From assembly GCA_900239685.1 (NCBI GenBank), contig OENT01000292.1:68777-132776 (forward strand): a stretch of 64,000 bases of DNA, written 5' to 3'. Below, in pieces: positions 1 through 13,030 of this stretch. Under the pieces are notes generated by a model. The model made no database searches. It saw nothing but the letters and a program-made list of their open reading frames with translations, and had not been told where the DNA came from. The first letter of the stretch is position 1, and each line of letters starts with the position of its first letter. A program made the position numbers and the translations under genes. This DNA comes from Rotaria macrura (Eukaryota; Rotifera; Eurotatoria; Philodinida; Philodinidae).

Positions 1-2142
1 ATATTAATACGAGATATTTTTTCATTTAGAGTTTTTTTCATTTAAAATGACTTCTCTTGACAGCATGATAACTGTTATCATGGCCTTAAGGTTAATCGAG
101 TATTAATCAGACAACATATTTATTCCTATTAGAGTTTATTAGATGAATCCGAAGAACTTTATAAATAGTAGTAGTTTAGCAACATTATTTCTAAAGTCTT
201 TCCCGGAAATGATCTGACATATATGTTTATAATAGTTCGAATTCAAGACTTATGAATCGAGCTTATCGATGCACGAAAATTGAATGCTATCCAAGCTGAA
301 TCATATTAGAACTTAAAATTGAGGATTTCAAAATCTCAGATTAAAACATCGAATATTTTTTTTTATAAAATAATCGACGAATGATTGATCTGTTCGAAAT
401 TATTTATCAACACTTTGTATGTTTGTACAGATTCATTGTTGAACGATTCTTCCAAGACTTATGATAGCTATGGTAAGACAGCTATAGTCACATGTTTGAA
501 AACTCTATTGATAATTTTTATGCATAGAATCATAGAGCAATGTTCAGCCTGATACATCGGACAACAAAGTAACATATTCATTTAGATTCAATGTTTTGAA
601 AATAAAATATTTTAAAATGCACGTTTAACATAGGAAACAAGGAACAAAGAAATTTCATTTCGACTTTAGTCTATTGTTTTTCATCATATTTACAAAAATG
701 GATATTATGAATTGTTGGTTTTTCATGAGCAACAAACTATGACTAACTATTATTATTAAACCCCTCCTCAGAATTAAAGGCCGTGTCTTTCTATTATGGA
801 AATTCACATTGCTCGTCTTGAGGTGACTATGCAATGCATTTTATTTTGTTTCGAGCTCTATCACTAAAAATTCAAATATGCTTAGTTTTGTGAAGCGATC
901 GATAGCTGTGATCGAGTTCTTGTGATTGATTTGCAAGTGAATATTTTCACGTTTATTTCATGTTTTATTTTCTCTCTTGAACAGAGTTTATAATTTTCAT
1001 AAAACCGGAAAGCATGGAAAATCAAACATCAAGCATTCATCTGATTGAATTTCAGAAATTCAGTTAATATCCATTCTTCAAGAACTTTGTTTTCTAGTCT
1101 CCATTGGCACTCATTTCGATATGATTAGCAGAATTCAAATTTAAATAAGTATTTAAGCGAACAAGTACATTTTAACGACCTTCAATTTCAGAAATCGTTT
1201 CTATTGCGTACCAATCTGCTGAACTTCACGATTATTTTTCATCACCAATGAGACACTGTTGCTATTGGGACTTATCGTATTATTCAGAAGACGTCTCTAT
1301 TTCACTTGTGAATCCGAATTGAATACAGGGACGTATCCAGATGTGGGATTGGGAATCAGTACCCCTGGAAATATCTAAATGTCTGAAGGGAAGTATGGAT
1401 TGATTATTTTTCATAGAGGTTCCCCGTAAAATAATTTCTGGCTGCGTCTCTACTTGAATATCTAATAGTAACTTGTGCCATATTTAAAGCATACGATAGT
1501 GCTTGTTTGGCTGCTGATTTACAAGTTTTTGAACTATCCATAAAGATGCATGGTCTTTTACTATGGTTTTTGCATACATGAATTTGAGATGACCTTGTAT
1601 TCTGGGGAGACGTTTTATAAAATGATATCATTGATAGGAATGTTGATGATTTTCATAAATAGAAATTGCTGAGAATGGATCAAGAAAGAAAAATGTTCCA
1701 TTCGAAACTTCATCAAATACTTATATATTGTATGAATTGTAACGACTCGTCTCTTACGATCATAGTATATAAATCAACAGACATGGTTGGCACACGTACT
1801 GATCGTCAACTTCAATAAAGACACAAAGTGATATTGAAGGATTTCTTCAAACATGTGACGGACATGAATTTTGATATAGTGCTCAATTAATATCGAAATT
1901 GAAGCTACTAGAAAAGAAGTAATCGATAATATGATTAAAAGTAATGGAACGAAATCGTTGAAATTCAAACCAAAAACAAATTTGATTCTCGCCTATTGAC
2001 TGAATGTTGATCATCAATAAAATTAAAATATACGGATTAGTTTCATTAGTAATTCGATGATTTTATTTGAAAATTGTTCATGTTTATAGACGAATCATTG
2101 CAAATTGAAATGCAAGGCTAAGTCTTTTGTTGTGTTTTTGGT
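1..2142. other. Gene-less stretch left of TCERG1
   Basis: No exon chain is supported. Two short minus-strand open frames occur at 1404-1631 and 1774-1968; the second is hydrophobic. Neither has convincing splice partners or a recognisable domain. The rest is AT-rich with no clear repeat. The right edge is the likely 3' end of the TCERG1 transcript. Confidence 0.5.
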
Positions 2143-2148
2143 TTTATT
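2143..2148 (-). promoter_or_regulatory. Candidate poly(A) signal for TCERG1
   Basis: A canonical AATAAA hexamer on the minus strand lies about 100 bases past the TCERG1 stop codon. It is the first canonical hexamer I see downstream of that stop. Use in vivo is inferred. Confidence 0.5.
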
Positions 2149-2250
2149 CATCACTCTTAGTTTGATACACATAGTTACACAGATAATCTGTGTTGACAAA
2201 AACAGAAAAAAAATATTACAAAGCAAAACAGACAAGAAAAACATTTCATA

Positions 2251-5200
2251 TTAGGGCTTTCGTCTATCGAGTGAAGCAGTTGGTGGTGGTGGTGCACCAC
2301 GTTTTTCAAGATCTTCCAAATAATCGCGAAGTATTTTTGAACGTTCCTCTGGAATAACATCTAATAATAAATAACGTTTATCTTTTTGTAAAATCTTTTC
2401 AATATCACGTAAATGATTTTGTTCTTCTGATTCATCAATCATTTGAAGTGATCTAAGAAAACAAGACAAAATCAAATGCACATATTACTTTCTCGTCGTG
2501 TACATACTTGTATGTAATTAATTTTGTCTCTTTTAATAACTCTTTAAATTCAGTTTTAGCCGTATGATATTTATCTTTCATGTAGACTTCAAATTCTTTT
2601 TTTAAATCACGTTTATGTTCCGTCGAAAATATCTTTTCGAAACGTGGATCTGATTTAATAGTTTTTTTAACTTCTTCCCATGTTGATGTCAATGTGCAAT
2701 GTTCACTTAGTAGAGCATGAAATGCCATTTTACGTTTCTTTTTTAACAAATTAATATGTTCTTCAAACAAATGTTCCTTTTCTTCTCGATGAAGATCTTG
2801 TTCCCATCTAGAATCTTTTCGTAGGGTTTTTTTTGTTTCTTTCCATATGGCATCTGGTGTTCGTACCATATCAGTTAATAAAGCTTTGAAATTTTCAATA
2901 GCTTTATCTTTTTTCAATTGTTCACGTTCTTTATTTAATTCACGTTGAAAACCTGATAATTGTTCTTTAACTTCTTCAGCACGTTTTTTTATACTAGCAT
3001 CGATACGATCTTGTTTTTCTTTTTCACGTTGTCGTTCAAGTTCTTCTTCGTTGACCTAAAAAAATTAAAATTGTCGATTAATTCAATACAATTCTTTCGG
3101 CTTCGTTCGTTTACTTCATTCGATGTTGTTGCTATTTCATCGATATGCTTGATTTGAAATTCATGAAACCAATCTTCACGTCTTGAATTTGACTCAATAG
3201 CTTTATAACGTGGATCATGTTCACCGGAATGTTTTATATCAGACCATGAAGAATTTTGAGTTACTTTTATTTCTTTTAATAGTGAGAAATAATCTTTTTT
3301 GAGCTAGAAATAAAGAAATCAAAATATACAAGATATTCGGATTGTCGTCTCTGAACTAGTTTGCTAATATAAATATACTTGAAGTACATTTGAACTACTG
3401 AAATCTATCATATCACATGGGAATGATGAAAACGATTCTGGTGATTATAAAACGACTCGCATCTCTAGTTTTCTAAAAAAAAAGAAACTGATTCGTTTCG
3501 TTAAAATCAAACTATGCGATGCTTGTGAATACATGCAACTTCAATTGATTAAATCTTTTCAAACACTTTCAGAGAATCGACTGAGACAATTGCATTGGAT
3601 TTGTTTGTTAAGTAGTGCCGATATATGTATATATCTGCGTTGTTGCTATCATTATTTTGTCCTAATCTCACTTATATGGAATTTGAAGTGATATAACTCA
3701 TATCGTAGAAAGCGTTATTCAGATTGACAGGTGAAAACATTACAATGTAAGGATATATGAACGTATGCCGATACGGAAACCTTGTTCAGAAAAATTCAAA
3801 AACTATCTACGATATTGTTAGTAAAGTTTTAGAAAATTTCGATTGGTATCATCATATAAGATTGATCATTGAAACGACAATTTTTATGTTCGGTCTATGT
3901 AATCAAAATATCAAATTTTATCTTCTGAATGAGATACATAGAATGGGCAGTCATCATTGATCCTTCGCGACAAAGCAAGAACGTACACTTCCATAAAGAT
4001 TAAAAAACCAATGGCATTGAGTGAGAACATAGATCAATCAGTAAATATTTAATGTACTTCCATATTCTTTATAGTTACGCGTTGACATGACAATCGTTGA
4101 TGAATTTTTTTCAGAAAAGCAATAAAGTCAACTAGATGTTTTAATTACAGTAAGAAATATAAAAAATACAAATCTTCTATTTTTCTTTTTTTGATAACCT
4201 TTTATTGTATCGCTCTGTTAACTAAATAATCTTTTTCTTTAGTCAGTAGTCTTTTTTTAAATACCAAATACACGATCGATAAATTTGTTCATGTATTTCT
4301 CGTTTGACTGATAGTTGTATGCATACAGTACGAATCTTAGCCTTTGTCAAATGCAAGATAGATTACTTACCTTTTCTTTGTCACTATGACGACTAGAACC
4401 ATCTTTTTCTCGTGTTTTTAAATCTTGTATATATTCATGGAACCATGCTTCACGGTCTCGTATTTTTTCAACAGCACGAAAACGTTCATCTTTACTGTGA
4501 CGTGGAGCAAATTCATTGAATGTTGTTCTATGAATATATTGAACGATAAAATTTGATATTTCAATTGAAATTAACTATTACCTGATGGAAACATTTGATT
4601 CTTTCAATAGATCACGGAATTCTTTCTTTTTTAATTTAAGTTTGGCTTCTTTTTCTCGTCGTTCTTCATCAGCTCGTTCTAAAACGAAAAATAATTGTCG
4701 TTTTCCTTGACGAGAAATAGTTCATTTGTTCGAACCATGCGTATAACGATCGAATTCTTGTTTACGCTCTTTAGCAGTCAACAACGAATAACGTGGATCA
4801 TAGACAATTTTATTTTTTTCTTGTTCCCATGTTGCAAATGCACTCACCTAGTGGAAAGTAAATCTTATGAAAGAAAAACGAAATCAAGTCATTTCACTTG
4901 TTTCTCAGCAAGCATTTCACGAAATTGTTTAATACGTGTTTCATATGGTATTAATTCTCTTTGTTTAGCTGCCTTGGCTTCAGCGTCATAGTTAGAGTCT
5001 TGTCCATTATTATTTATACGTTCAATAGTATTCGTTATCAGTTGTGTTTCATTGTCAGGTATTTCATTCCCATTAAGACTATTCGTTGTTGTAATCTGTT
5101 CGGATCTAAATGGAAAACAATGATACTTGTTCAATCTTAACTTTTTTTATCATCCTATTTTACTTGATTTTTTTAGCTTCGGGTTCAGTTTCATCGGAAG

Positions 5201-8200
5201 TCGAATCTAACTTTTGTTTTGTTGCTATTGTCTGATTCGTAGTCGTTGAATCATCTTGTGGCATTGCTGCACGAATCATTTCATCAACATCTGTTCGACC
5301 TAAAATATATCAATAAGATCAAAATATCCTATCTGTTAGTAAAGAACAAGAAAAAATTAGTAGTGCTCATGACTAGAATCTATTTTCAACACTATCCACA
5401 TCAATAGTAGCTAATCGTAGTCAATGTAAGTTTATCATGCTAAATTTAGATTAAAATCATGATGCACATGAAATATTGGTGTAATTAGAGAATTTTTACA
5501 TGTATGAACTATTTCTTTCAGTTAGCAGTCATACTATTACTAACCAACTCTTGACATTATCGATTTCCGAGTATTCTATCCGATGGTTCACAAAGTGTTT
5601 GAATAACAAATAATATTCAGTGAGAAATTTCAATCATGAAATTTAAAATATGATTTTTTTTTGTCTAATGGATGCATAATCTTATCACTTAAATGAAAAA
5701 TTCTGGTACGAGCAGAATACTATCACAATGAACCTGTATCAATACACTATACTTAACATTATAATCTTCTTGAAAAGAAGAAAGTTCTACAAATGACGAA
5801 CAGTTTTCTCCATTATGCGGATCAAACGGACTAGCCGCTACCATCACTAGAAATCATGTCCGTTGCCTTATCAATTCGAAAAACGAAGAAGTGTTATGAT
5901 TTTTCTTAAATAAATGTTATAGTTCTTGAATGATTAGATTTTTCAATGTCTTCTCTAAAAACGTTCAATTCATTCATATTCTAAAATTTGAACATAGAAT
6001 CGATTGACTTCATATCTGAGCTAGTTAATAAGCACGCGTTGATCATAGTTCTATTTTTGAATAGAAACGATAAGAAAATATTACTTATTGAAATTTTCTA
6101 TTGTGCAAAGTTTCAAGTCAAAAATTGAAAACAAATTTTTCTGTTATTATAGTCTATTCAATTACTAAAAAAAACATTAACATGGCAAACTAGTTCCAAA
6201 ATATTTCATAGGTCATTTACAATACTATAATACACATGATGAGCTGTTTAAATTCTCAACTGTATATGTTTAGATTCGAACTATCATTGAATCTAAACAT
6301 ATACAGTTGAGAACATTGAACTATACAAATGACTAGCAGGAATTAAAAAGTGTCATCGAAATCAACAGTATTAGTTTTGAGCTAGTTGTTTATCTAGCCT
6401 TCTTTGAAAGTGAAGTGCTTACCCTTTAATTCTTCTGGTCTATCCCAAAGCGACGCGCGTGATGTTGGATTGAAAAAAAAAACTTGCCGATCAGTTGTCC
6501 ATACAATACACCTAATCGAAAAATAATCAATAGATAAAATTCTCAATTAGTGAAATATCTAATTTACCATGGAGTACCAGGTATTGGTTTAGTTGATATT
6601 GGTCTAGCCTTACCTTTTGTCTTGTCATCAGATAGATTTCCATGTGATGCTTCACCCTACAAAACAAAACAAAAAATAAGTCATAGATGGATGAGGTGAA
6701 CAAGTCTATTTGAAGTTCATATGAACAATTTGATTTATATAATATTTTTTCCCTCAGGGTTTTCTAAATCAATCAAAATTTTAAGTGCCTCATTTCATAG
6801 TAAACATTCGATTGTGACTTGCAAATCGAATATGGAAAGGGTAAATTCAACTAGTTTACCTTTCTTAACGACCATATCACTTGGAATAAATTCGAATCAT
6901 TCTATATGAAGTCCTGAAATTTCGAAGAAAATCAGGAACGATTATAAGAATTTGTTTCATAATCTGCCTTTTTTTTTTTATTGATCATTTAAGTAATGAC
7001 ACAGAACATTAGAGTAATGCAAAGACATTAATGTTGAGTAATGATTTAGGTACTGTGAGGAAAATTTTCATGATGTATTGTCGAAAGTGACACAAAATAT
7101 GGACAAAGTATTCGTCCAATGAATAAAATCGAAACCAGTCAATTAGCATAAGAATTCTATGCATTTTCTGCTTAGTCGACATGGAATTTTTCTGAAGAAT
7201 CGACTTCGATGAATTGTGTTAGTTCAAATTCAACAAAGTCTGGTGTAATACTAGTTTGTAAGAAAACTTTCTTATAATTCAATTTGAAGCAATTTTCATC
7301 AAAGATTTGTTCAAAATTAATCTAAATGCAATCTGAATGTGCATTCGTAGTAAACATATGTAATGAAAGAGCGCTACCGACTAGTCTAGTTTTGATTTTC
7401 TTTAGAAAATTTTAGGTGGACTAGCAATTTCGCTCGAAAACTTTTTAGACGTCGAATAGTTACTGTTGTACCGATGACTTTATGATGTATCCATTTTCAT
7501 AGCACTAGATTAAAAACACTCAAACATAACGAACCTAAAAATATGATTTGACTAGATTTTTGAGACGAAACATAGTTAAACAAATTTACTTCTTCGAATA
7601 AAAACCCGGCGGCACGAAAATTCATGCAATTCTACATGCTACAAGAAGCAAGTTAGGCAAAATTTTTTCCTCCTTCTGTTAGAAATCAATATACTACATT
7701 ATTGTCAAGAGAGTATAAGTATTCGATTATTATAAATAAATGACCTAGAGTTGGCGAAATATTTTAATTCATAGAATTAATCTAAGAGGCTAGATTGATT
7801 TTCGTGATTTATCTAGATTTTCTTTTCTGACAGAATAATTCAGCATTCTCTGATGATAGATACATCTTTGCAAGAATGAAGTCAATCTTTAGAAAAGCAC
7901 TATTGTTACAAGAAAAACAAATGATTACAAGAGCACTCATTTTCTAAGAATACTTACAAAACGGCGGATTTCATTATTGTCTAATTTTTCTAATGTAAAA
8001 CCATTAATAAAAGTTGGCGTCGCAACTGTTTGTTGTTGTTGCTGTTTATCAGTAGAATTCGCTGCTGCTGCTGTTGCTGCGGCTGCTTGTGATAATTGAC
8101 TTTGCTCACTTTCAAGTCGTTTAGCTTCTTTTTCTGATTCATGAATTGTTTTATTTACATGTTCAAGTTGATTTTGTACGTCTACAATGAAGAAGAAACG

Positions 8201-9084
8201 GATAGAAATGAGAGATTCATCATGTGATTTAAACATACCAATAACATCGCTTAATACAAGAGGCTTGTCCCATGTAGATTCGGTTGTTTTTGAATTATAA
8301 TAATACGGTCGTCCTTCAGGATTTTTGAATTCTGACCAAACAGATGCTTCATTGTTGACTTTTTCCATTTTTTCTTCAAGATCTTTTAATTGCACGCGTA
8401 ACTAGAAGAAAAACAATTGAACGTTTTTGTTTTGTCTTTGTAGAAAATCAGACTTTTTTTAATTCTGTATGAAGCGTTTCTAAAGATTTTCCGGCTATTA
8501 CAGTAGACGGACTTAAAAATGGTGGCATCATAAAACGAAGCAAGTGTGCCGGTGGAGGTACGGAACTGAAACCTGGAAAAGCTAAATATTCATAAGAAAG
8601 AAAAAAAAATTAACATTCATTTTTGAATTTCTATTGTTTCTGATTTACAGTTCTGCATCATTTGTGCCATGTGTGGCATTAGATGTGGTGGAAATGCACC
8701 GAACGGCATGCCAAGTGAAGGAGGTGGATACGAATATGGATTATAATTGGTTGCTGTTGTTGAATTTTCGTTTGGTGATTGAAGATCTTCTTTAATCGGT
8801 TCCGTTTCGTCATCGATGGAATCTGTCTGTATGGATGGAACAGATTTTTTCGATGATTCAGTTTGATTAGAAAGTAGCTGATCAAGTTCATTTTGGGACA
8901 TAACTCGTTGTCCTTCTGGCTTCGTCCATGTTGTTTGACGACTTTTGGCATTGTAAAAATAAATCTATAGAAAAATTCGAAATTTCATTTGTAAACATGG
9001 ATTAAAAATACTTACGCGACCATCAGGATTTTTATATTCAACCCATAATGTGCTTAAATCAAGAGATGATGAATTCTCACTCAT
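2251..9084 (-). CDS. TCERG1: Transcription elongation regulator 1 (WW/FF-domain protein)
   Basis: Nuclear protein that links RNA polymerase II elongation to pre-mRNA splicing. In this family the WW domains bind proline-rich splicing factors and the FF domains bind the phosphorylated Pol II tail. I see three WW domains in order: YKNPDGRIYFYNA at the N-terminus (9016-9084 plus the exon starting 8964), a second at about 8240-8390, and a third, starting [18 protein letters not shown], at about 6440-6650. A Met/Pro-rich linker and an Ala/Gln-rich coiled region lie between them, as in vertebrate TCERG1. Six FF domains follow from about 5120 down to 2251, and the protein ends just after an [14 protein letters not shown] tail. 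Length is about 900 residues, against about 1,100 in human. The start at 9084 gives a first exon of 23 codons ending at a GTAAGT donor. Introns near 3306-4370, 5300-6420 and 6657-7957 exceed 1 kb. It is divergent with ZIP11. Confidence 0.93.
3306..4370 (-). other. Long TCERG1 intron
   Basis: Roughly 1.06 kb of AT-rich sequence between exons of the FF-domain region. One forward open frame (3757-3960) has no supporting context. I see no RNA gene or element in it. Confidence 0.6.
5300..6420 (-). other. Long TCERG1 intron containing a hairpin
   Basis: About 1.1 kb between the third WW domain and the linker before FF1. It is AT-rich and non-coding, but holds the perfect 25-bp inverted repeat listed separately. 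Confidence 0.6.
6253..6313. repeat. Perfect 25-bp inverted repeat with 11-nt loop
   Basis: Arm 1 is 6253-6277 and arm 2 is 6289-6313. Arm 2 is the exact reverse complement of arm 1 over all 25 bases, around an 11-base loop (GAACTATCATT). The match ends abruptly on both sides. It lies in a TCERG1 intron. It may be a foldback element, a template-switch product or a transcribed hairpin; sequence alone does not say which. Confidence 0.9.
6657..7957 (-). other. Longest TCERG1 intron
   Basis: About 1.3 kb between WW2 and WW3 coding exons. It is AT-rich with no open frame that fits a gene, and no repeat I could recognise. Confidence 0.6.
8028..8095 (-). repeat. Ala/Gln-coding triplet repeats in TCERG1
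   Basis: Imperfect GCT/GCA and CAA/CAG codon runs encode an AAAATAAAA stretch and a QQQQQ run inside the TCERG1 exon. Vertebrate TCERG1 also carries a Gln-Ala repeat between WW domains, so this is a plausible counterpart that evolved as low-complexity linker. Confidence 0.7.
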
Positions 9085-9255
9085 CTTTATTGTTGTTTAA
9101 TAATGTTAAAGAATACATGCAGCAGTTTTCTTTTGTTGTTTTGTGTTCTTTCAGTCGTTTTTCATTGGTGAAATTAGATGACCAATTACGGAATATAATG
9201 AATAAAATGTGGATTAATATTTCAAATAACATTAAAAAAAATCGCCCATTCATTA
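9085..9255. promoter_or_regulatory. Divergent promoter between TCERG1 and SLC39A11
   Basis: Only 171 bases separate the two start codons, which face away from each other. Both transcripts must therefore begin inside this interval, or within each other, so a shared bidirectional promoter is likely. It is AT-rich with poly-A/T runs and no clear TATA box. Confidence 0.6.
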
Positions 9256-12200
9256 ATGTTACCTGATCAATCCCCATTTATTCAATGCCTATTAGGTATT
9301 CTCATGAACTAAGCATCACGTTGTAAAGCATATAACTCGTATTTCTTTTAGGCACTGGATTCACATGGTTTGTTACAGCAGCCGGTTCAGCTTTAGTATT
9401 TGTATTTCATTCTGCTAATGTATGTTTGAGTATAAATAATGTAGTGCTTTTTTTTTGTGACAGCTTTCTTTACTTTTATAGCAGAAATTACTTGATTACA
9501 GTCTGGGCTTTGGAGCTGGCGTAAGTATATACATAGTGAGAGAAACAAATACTACGTTTCTTTTTTATATTCTTTTTAGGTAATGACCGCGGCATCATTT
9601 TGGAGTTTATTAGAACCAGCGCTAAGAATTGCTTCCGAACAAACTCATATCAATAGTCACGTGAATTTTTTATTAATTATAGTTGGTTTTTTACTTGGTG
9701 CTTTATTCGTTCACATGGCTGATGTACTATTACCGTCAATAACATCAAAACAAATATTTCAGTTTGTATCAACAAAAAAAACTAATGGATCAACACTAAG
9801 AAATATTCATGACAAGGAATCAAATTTTAAAATGAATCCTGTTGTACGCTCACGATTAAAACGCAATCAGGAACTTTTGAGGAAAATTCAACTTCCCGTT
9901 GGTGATAGTCCTATCGAAGAGATCAAAGAGGTTTATACGAAACATGATGAACAAACAAAATGGCATCGATTGCTTTTACTTATTATTGCTGTTACTGTAC
10001 ACAATTTCCCTGGTAAGAACGATATCTATTCGTTTTCTCATTAGAAAAAAAAAGCGTTTCATACGATTTTTAGAAGGTATGGCCGTGGGTGTTGGTTTCG
10101 GATCAATAGCTTCATCCAACAACACAGCAGTAGCATTCAATAATGCAAGGTAATCATAATCAATGTGATGTTATCTTTGAAAAATTTTCTTTTTCTTTTT
10201 CTAGAAACTTAGCAATTGGCATTGGCATTCAAAATTTCCCTGAAGGCAAGATCATAAGCGAGAGAACACATTGAGCTATACTGATTCGCATTTAAAATTT
10301 TGATTAGCTTTACAAAAGAAAAATTGATCATAACCATATAAAACTCCCCAAATTTCTAGCAAAACAGTTAGTTATTTTGCGAAGGGATAGAGCAGCTTAT
10401 CATGCAATCAGCGCTGATTCGATCAACGCCATACTATGATAGCAAGAAAAATTAATATATGTGTGTAGGAAGGAAAAATGAGCGATGACAATAAAAGATT
10501 GTGTGAAACAGTCATTACTCAGTCTTTTTTTTGTTGATGAATCTTTTTACATATCTCGTTTTTGCTCAGTAAATATAAATATTTTTTGTATTAACAAAAC
10601 TTCAGATCCATGAAAAGCCAAATGTATTTTATTGGAAGCAAATTAAATCATGATGGATTACTTATGCATATGGACTAACATATTTATATCTTTTGTGTTT
10701 TCTCTGCACACACTTGGATGTAACAAGTCTATTGTTTTTTATATAATTTAGCTCATTTTGTTTGTCGGATCTTTTTCTTTTTGTCCATCATAGAAATGAA
10801 AACATTCTTGACAAAAAACTGATGAAGAATAAAAAGCAATTAGAGAATATTTACATATAAAAGAATAGTAGCAGAAAGAAGTAAAGATTAATGAATTAAA
10901 GCAAATTCTTTTGAATCAAAGAGAGAACTGAACAGAAAAAGATCACTCGGTCTGATTTTTGGTTAGCTCACGATGTGACCATTGTGTGATTACCAGTGTA
11001 TTCAGAAGGAAAAAGTCATGTAAGCAATTTTTTTTTCATGTCATTTGATAGAGATAGATGAATGTAGTTACTGTCAAACGCATCATAATAAGATTTAAAA
11101 GATCTTTTTATAACACACAATACGCTAGAGAATGTAGTGTTAGAAACAAAAAATATCAATTATTTTTTATTTTTTTATATATTCCATTTCCTTTGTGAAA
11201 ATGGACGGAGATTTTTTTTTCCCATTGTGTTCTATTAGCTACGGAAGTTGCTGTTTCGTGCTGTACATAATAATATTCTGATGAAAGTATTTATTCACTG
11301 TTGAAAAATCTTTCGACAGAAGAATAATAATGTCAAACGATTCATTTTAGGATTGGCAATAAGTTTACCACTACGATCGTTTGGTGTAGGATCTTTCAAG
11401 GCATTTTGGTATGTACTTGAATATTTCCATTCATTTCCATTTGAATTCTTCATAGGTACGGTCAATTGAGTGGATTAGTTGAAATAGTTGCTGGTCTTCT
11501 TGGTGTTTGTTTTGTGCAATTAGCAAATTGTCTACTTCCATTTTCGCTTTCATTCGCTGCTGGTGCAATGCTTTTTGTTGTTTTTCATGAAATTATACCG
11601 GAAATTACTACGTAAGCTAGCATTCTTGTTTTCTAACTCAATTGACAATAAGCAAGTCATTTTCATTTATATCAGGTCTAATCGAACTATAGCATCATGG
11701 TGTATTATCGGTATGTATGCGAAAGAATGTTCAACATTCTCTCAAATCTTTGTCAACCTCTTTAAGATATCTAGAGTTATGATCATATCATTCTATAGTT
11801 TGCATTGAATAAGTACGGAGTCGTTGAAAATGTTTGCAAAAAGAAAATAGATAGATTTCAACCTTGTTATATCAACAATAACCTTGATGTTTACCAAGTC
11901 TCATATAGTTGAAATGTTTTGCAAGCTATTTCTGTTCGTGACAATTTCTTGATTTTATTTATTAATGTAAAATGGCATAATTTTCTAGAAGAAGTAATTT
12001 ATTTTTCCTTTCAACTTAGAAGCTTCTATAATACGTGTGATAGTAAAATATATGTTATACTAGGTAAAGCTTATATTTTGTACAACATTCTATTATTTAC
12101 GGTAGTATGATTGCATTTCAAAATAACTTTTTATGCAAGTATGCATACTTGAAAAGTATGTAGTCATGAAATTACAAAGTACTTAGAGGCTATTCAGAAA

Positions 12201-13030
12201 AAAATACAAAAGAATTACTTATTGTGTTAATTTTGCTTTGAATGAAAACATTAGAGCAGTTATGTAAATACGTTAATTTTACCTTTAGAATTGACTTTCC
12301 TTGTAGAATTTCGAAACATCTACTCAATATTAATGTTTCAAACGTCCTAATAGTTAAGTACGAGTACTTTTGATAGTCAAGTATATAGATCAAAGCTTAG
12401 AAATGCAGAAGCAAATATAAAACTTAAGATTTAGATGATTTCAGCAAGTGCTTTTTTTTTTCTTTGAAAGCTTTCATTCACCGTATGAACATATGACATT
12501 CTATCATGTAGTCTATTCTTCTATTGCAAAACATTCGTCATTTTCTTATTTGCTCAGAAAGTCAATTAGACCGAAGTATAAATAAGGATGCTTTTCACAA
12601 ACATTATGTTTTATGTACTAGACTTGACGGAATTCTTAGAAATGCCTTGGACAAATTACATTTCATTAACTTTTAGACAATGATGGTTTGTCTATAGAGT
12701 TAAAAATCAATAGATAAACTTTCGTTAGTTAAGTTTCTTTTTTTTCCATCATATAAACTCGTTCGAGAGTATTATCGAGACTGTCATCAACTATGAAAGA
12801 GATATAGATCTTTTTAGAATTTTTCGAGATCAATTAGATGTATTACAATCCGAGTAAAACATATTAATAATCTAGACATGTATTAATATCATGTAGATGC
12901 TGACGAAATTCGAGGTTGTGAGCTAGGAGTGAATCGTTACTCGTAAAATCATTAATTAGTATACGAAGAACATATTTTTCTTTTAGGTGGATTTACAATA
13001 ATGATGATATTAGATGTTGCGTTTGGTTGA
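9256..13030 (+). CDS. SLC39A11: Zinc transporter ZIP11 (SLC39A11)
   Basis: Multi-pass ZIP-family metal transporter; family members move Zn2+ into the cytosol, and ZIP11 is reported at Golgi and nuclear membranes. Exons by eye: 9256-9295, 9352-9419, 9482-9520, 9580-10012, 10074-10149, 10205-10245, 11351-11408, 11456-11611, 11676-11710 and 12987-13030. Their sum, 990 nt, gives 329 residues; human has about 342. The first residues MLPDQSPFIQCLLGTGFTW parallel the vertebrate start. Metal-site helices are clear: HNFPEGMAVGVGFG in TM4 and QNFPEGLAISLPL in TM5. The C-terminus, MMILDVAFG, is the family ending. The second cytosolic loop is low-complexity, as is usual. The 10246-11350 intron starts with GC rather than GT. 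Confidence 0.95.
10246..11350 (+). other. GC-AG intron of SLC39A11 (1.1 kb)
   Basis: The exon ends in CCTGAAG and the intron begins GCAAGA, then ends TTTTAG. Only this junction joins FPEG to LAISLPL in frame, as ZIP11 conservation requires. GC-AG introns are a minor U2-type class. The intron holds no gene that I can see. Confidence 0.85.
11711..12986 (+). other. Last intron of SLC39A11
   Basis: About 1.28 kb separating the penultimate exon from a 44-base terminal exon encoding the conserved last helix. It is AT-rich. Open frames within it, on either strand, have no support as genes. Confidence 0.7.

Noticed and set aside
1404-1631. Minus-strand open frame of 75 codons with coding-like Ala/Lys/Ser usage and an acceptor-like CTCCCCAG inside
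   Set aside because: No matching upstream donor exon was found, the nearby hydrophobic frame at 1774-1968 does not splice to it by any good site, and no family is recognisable.
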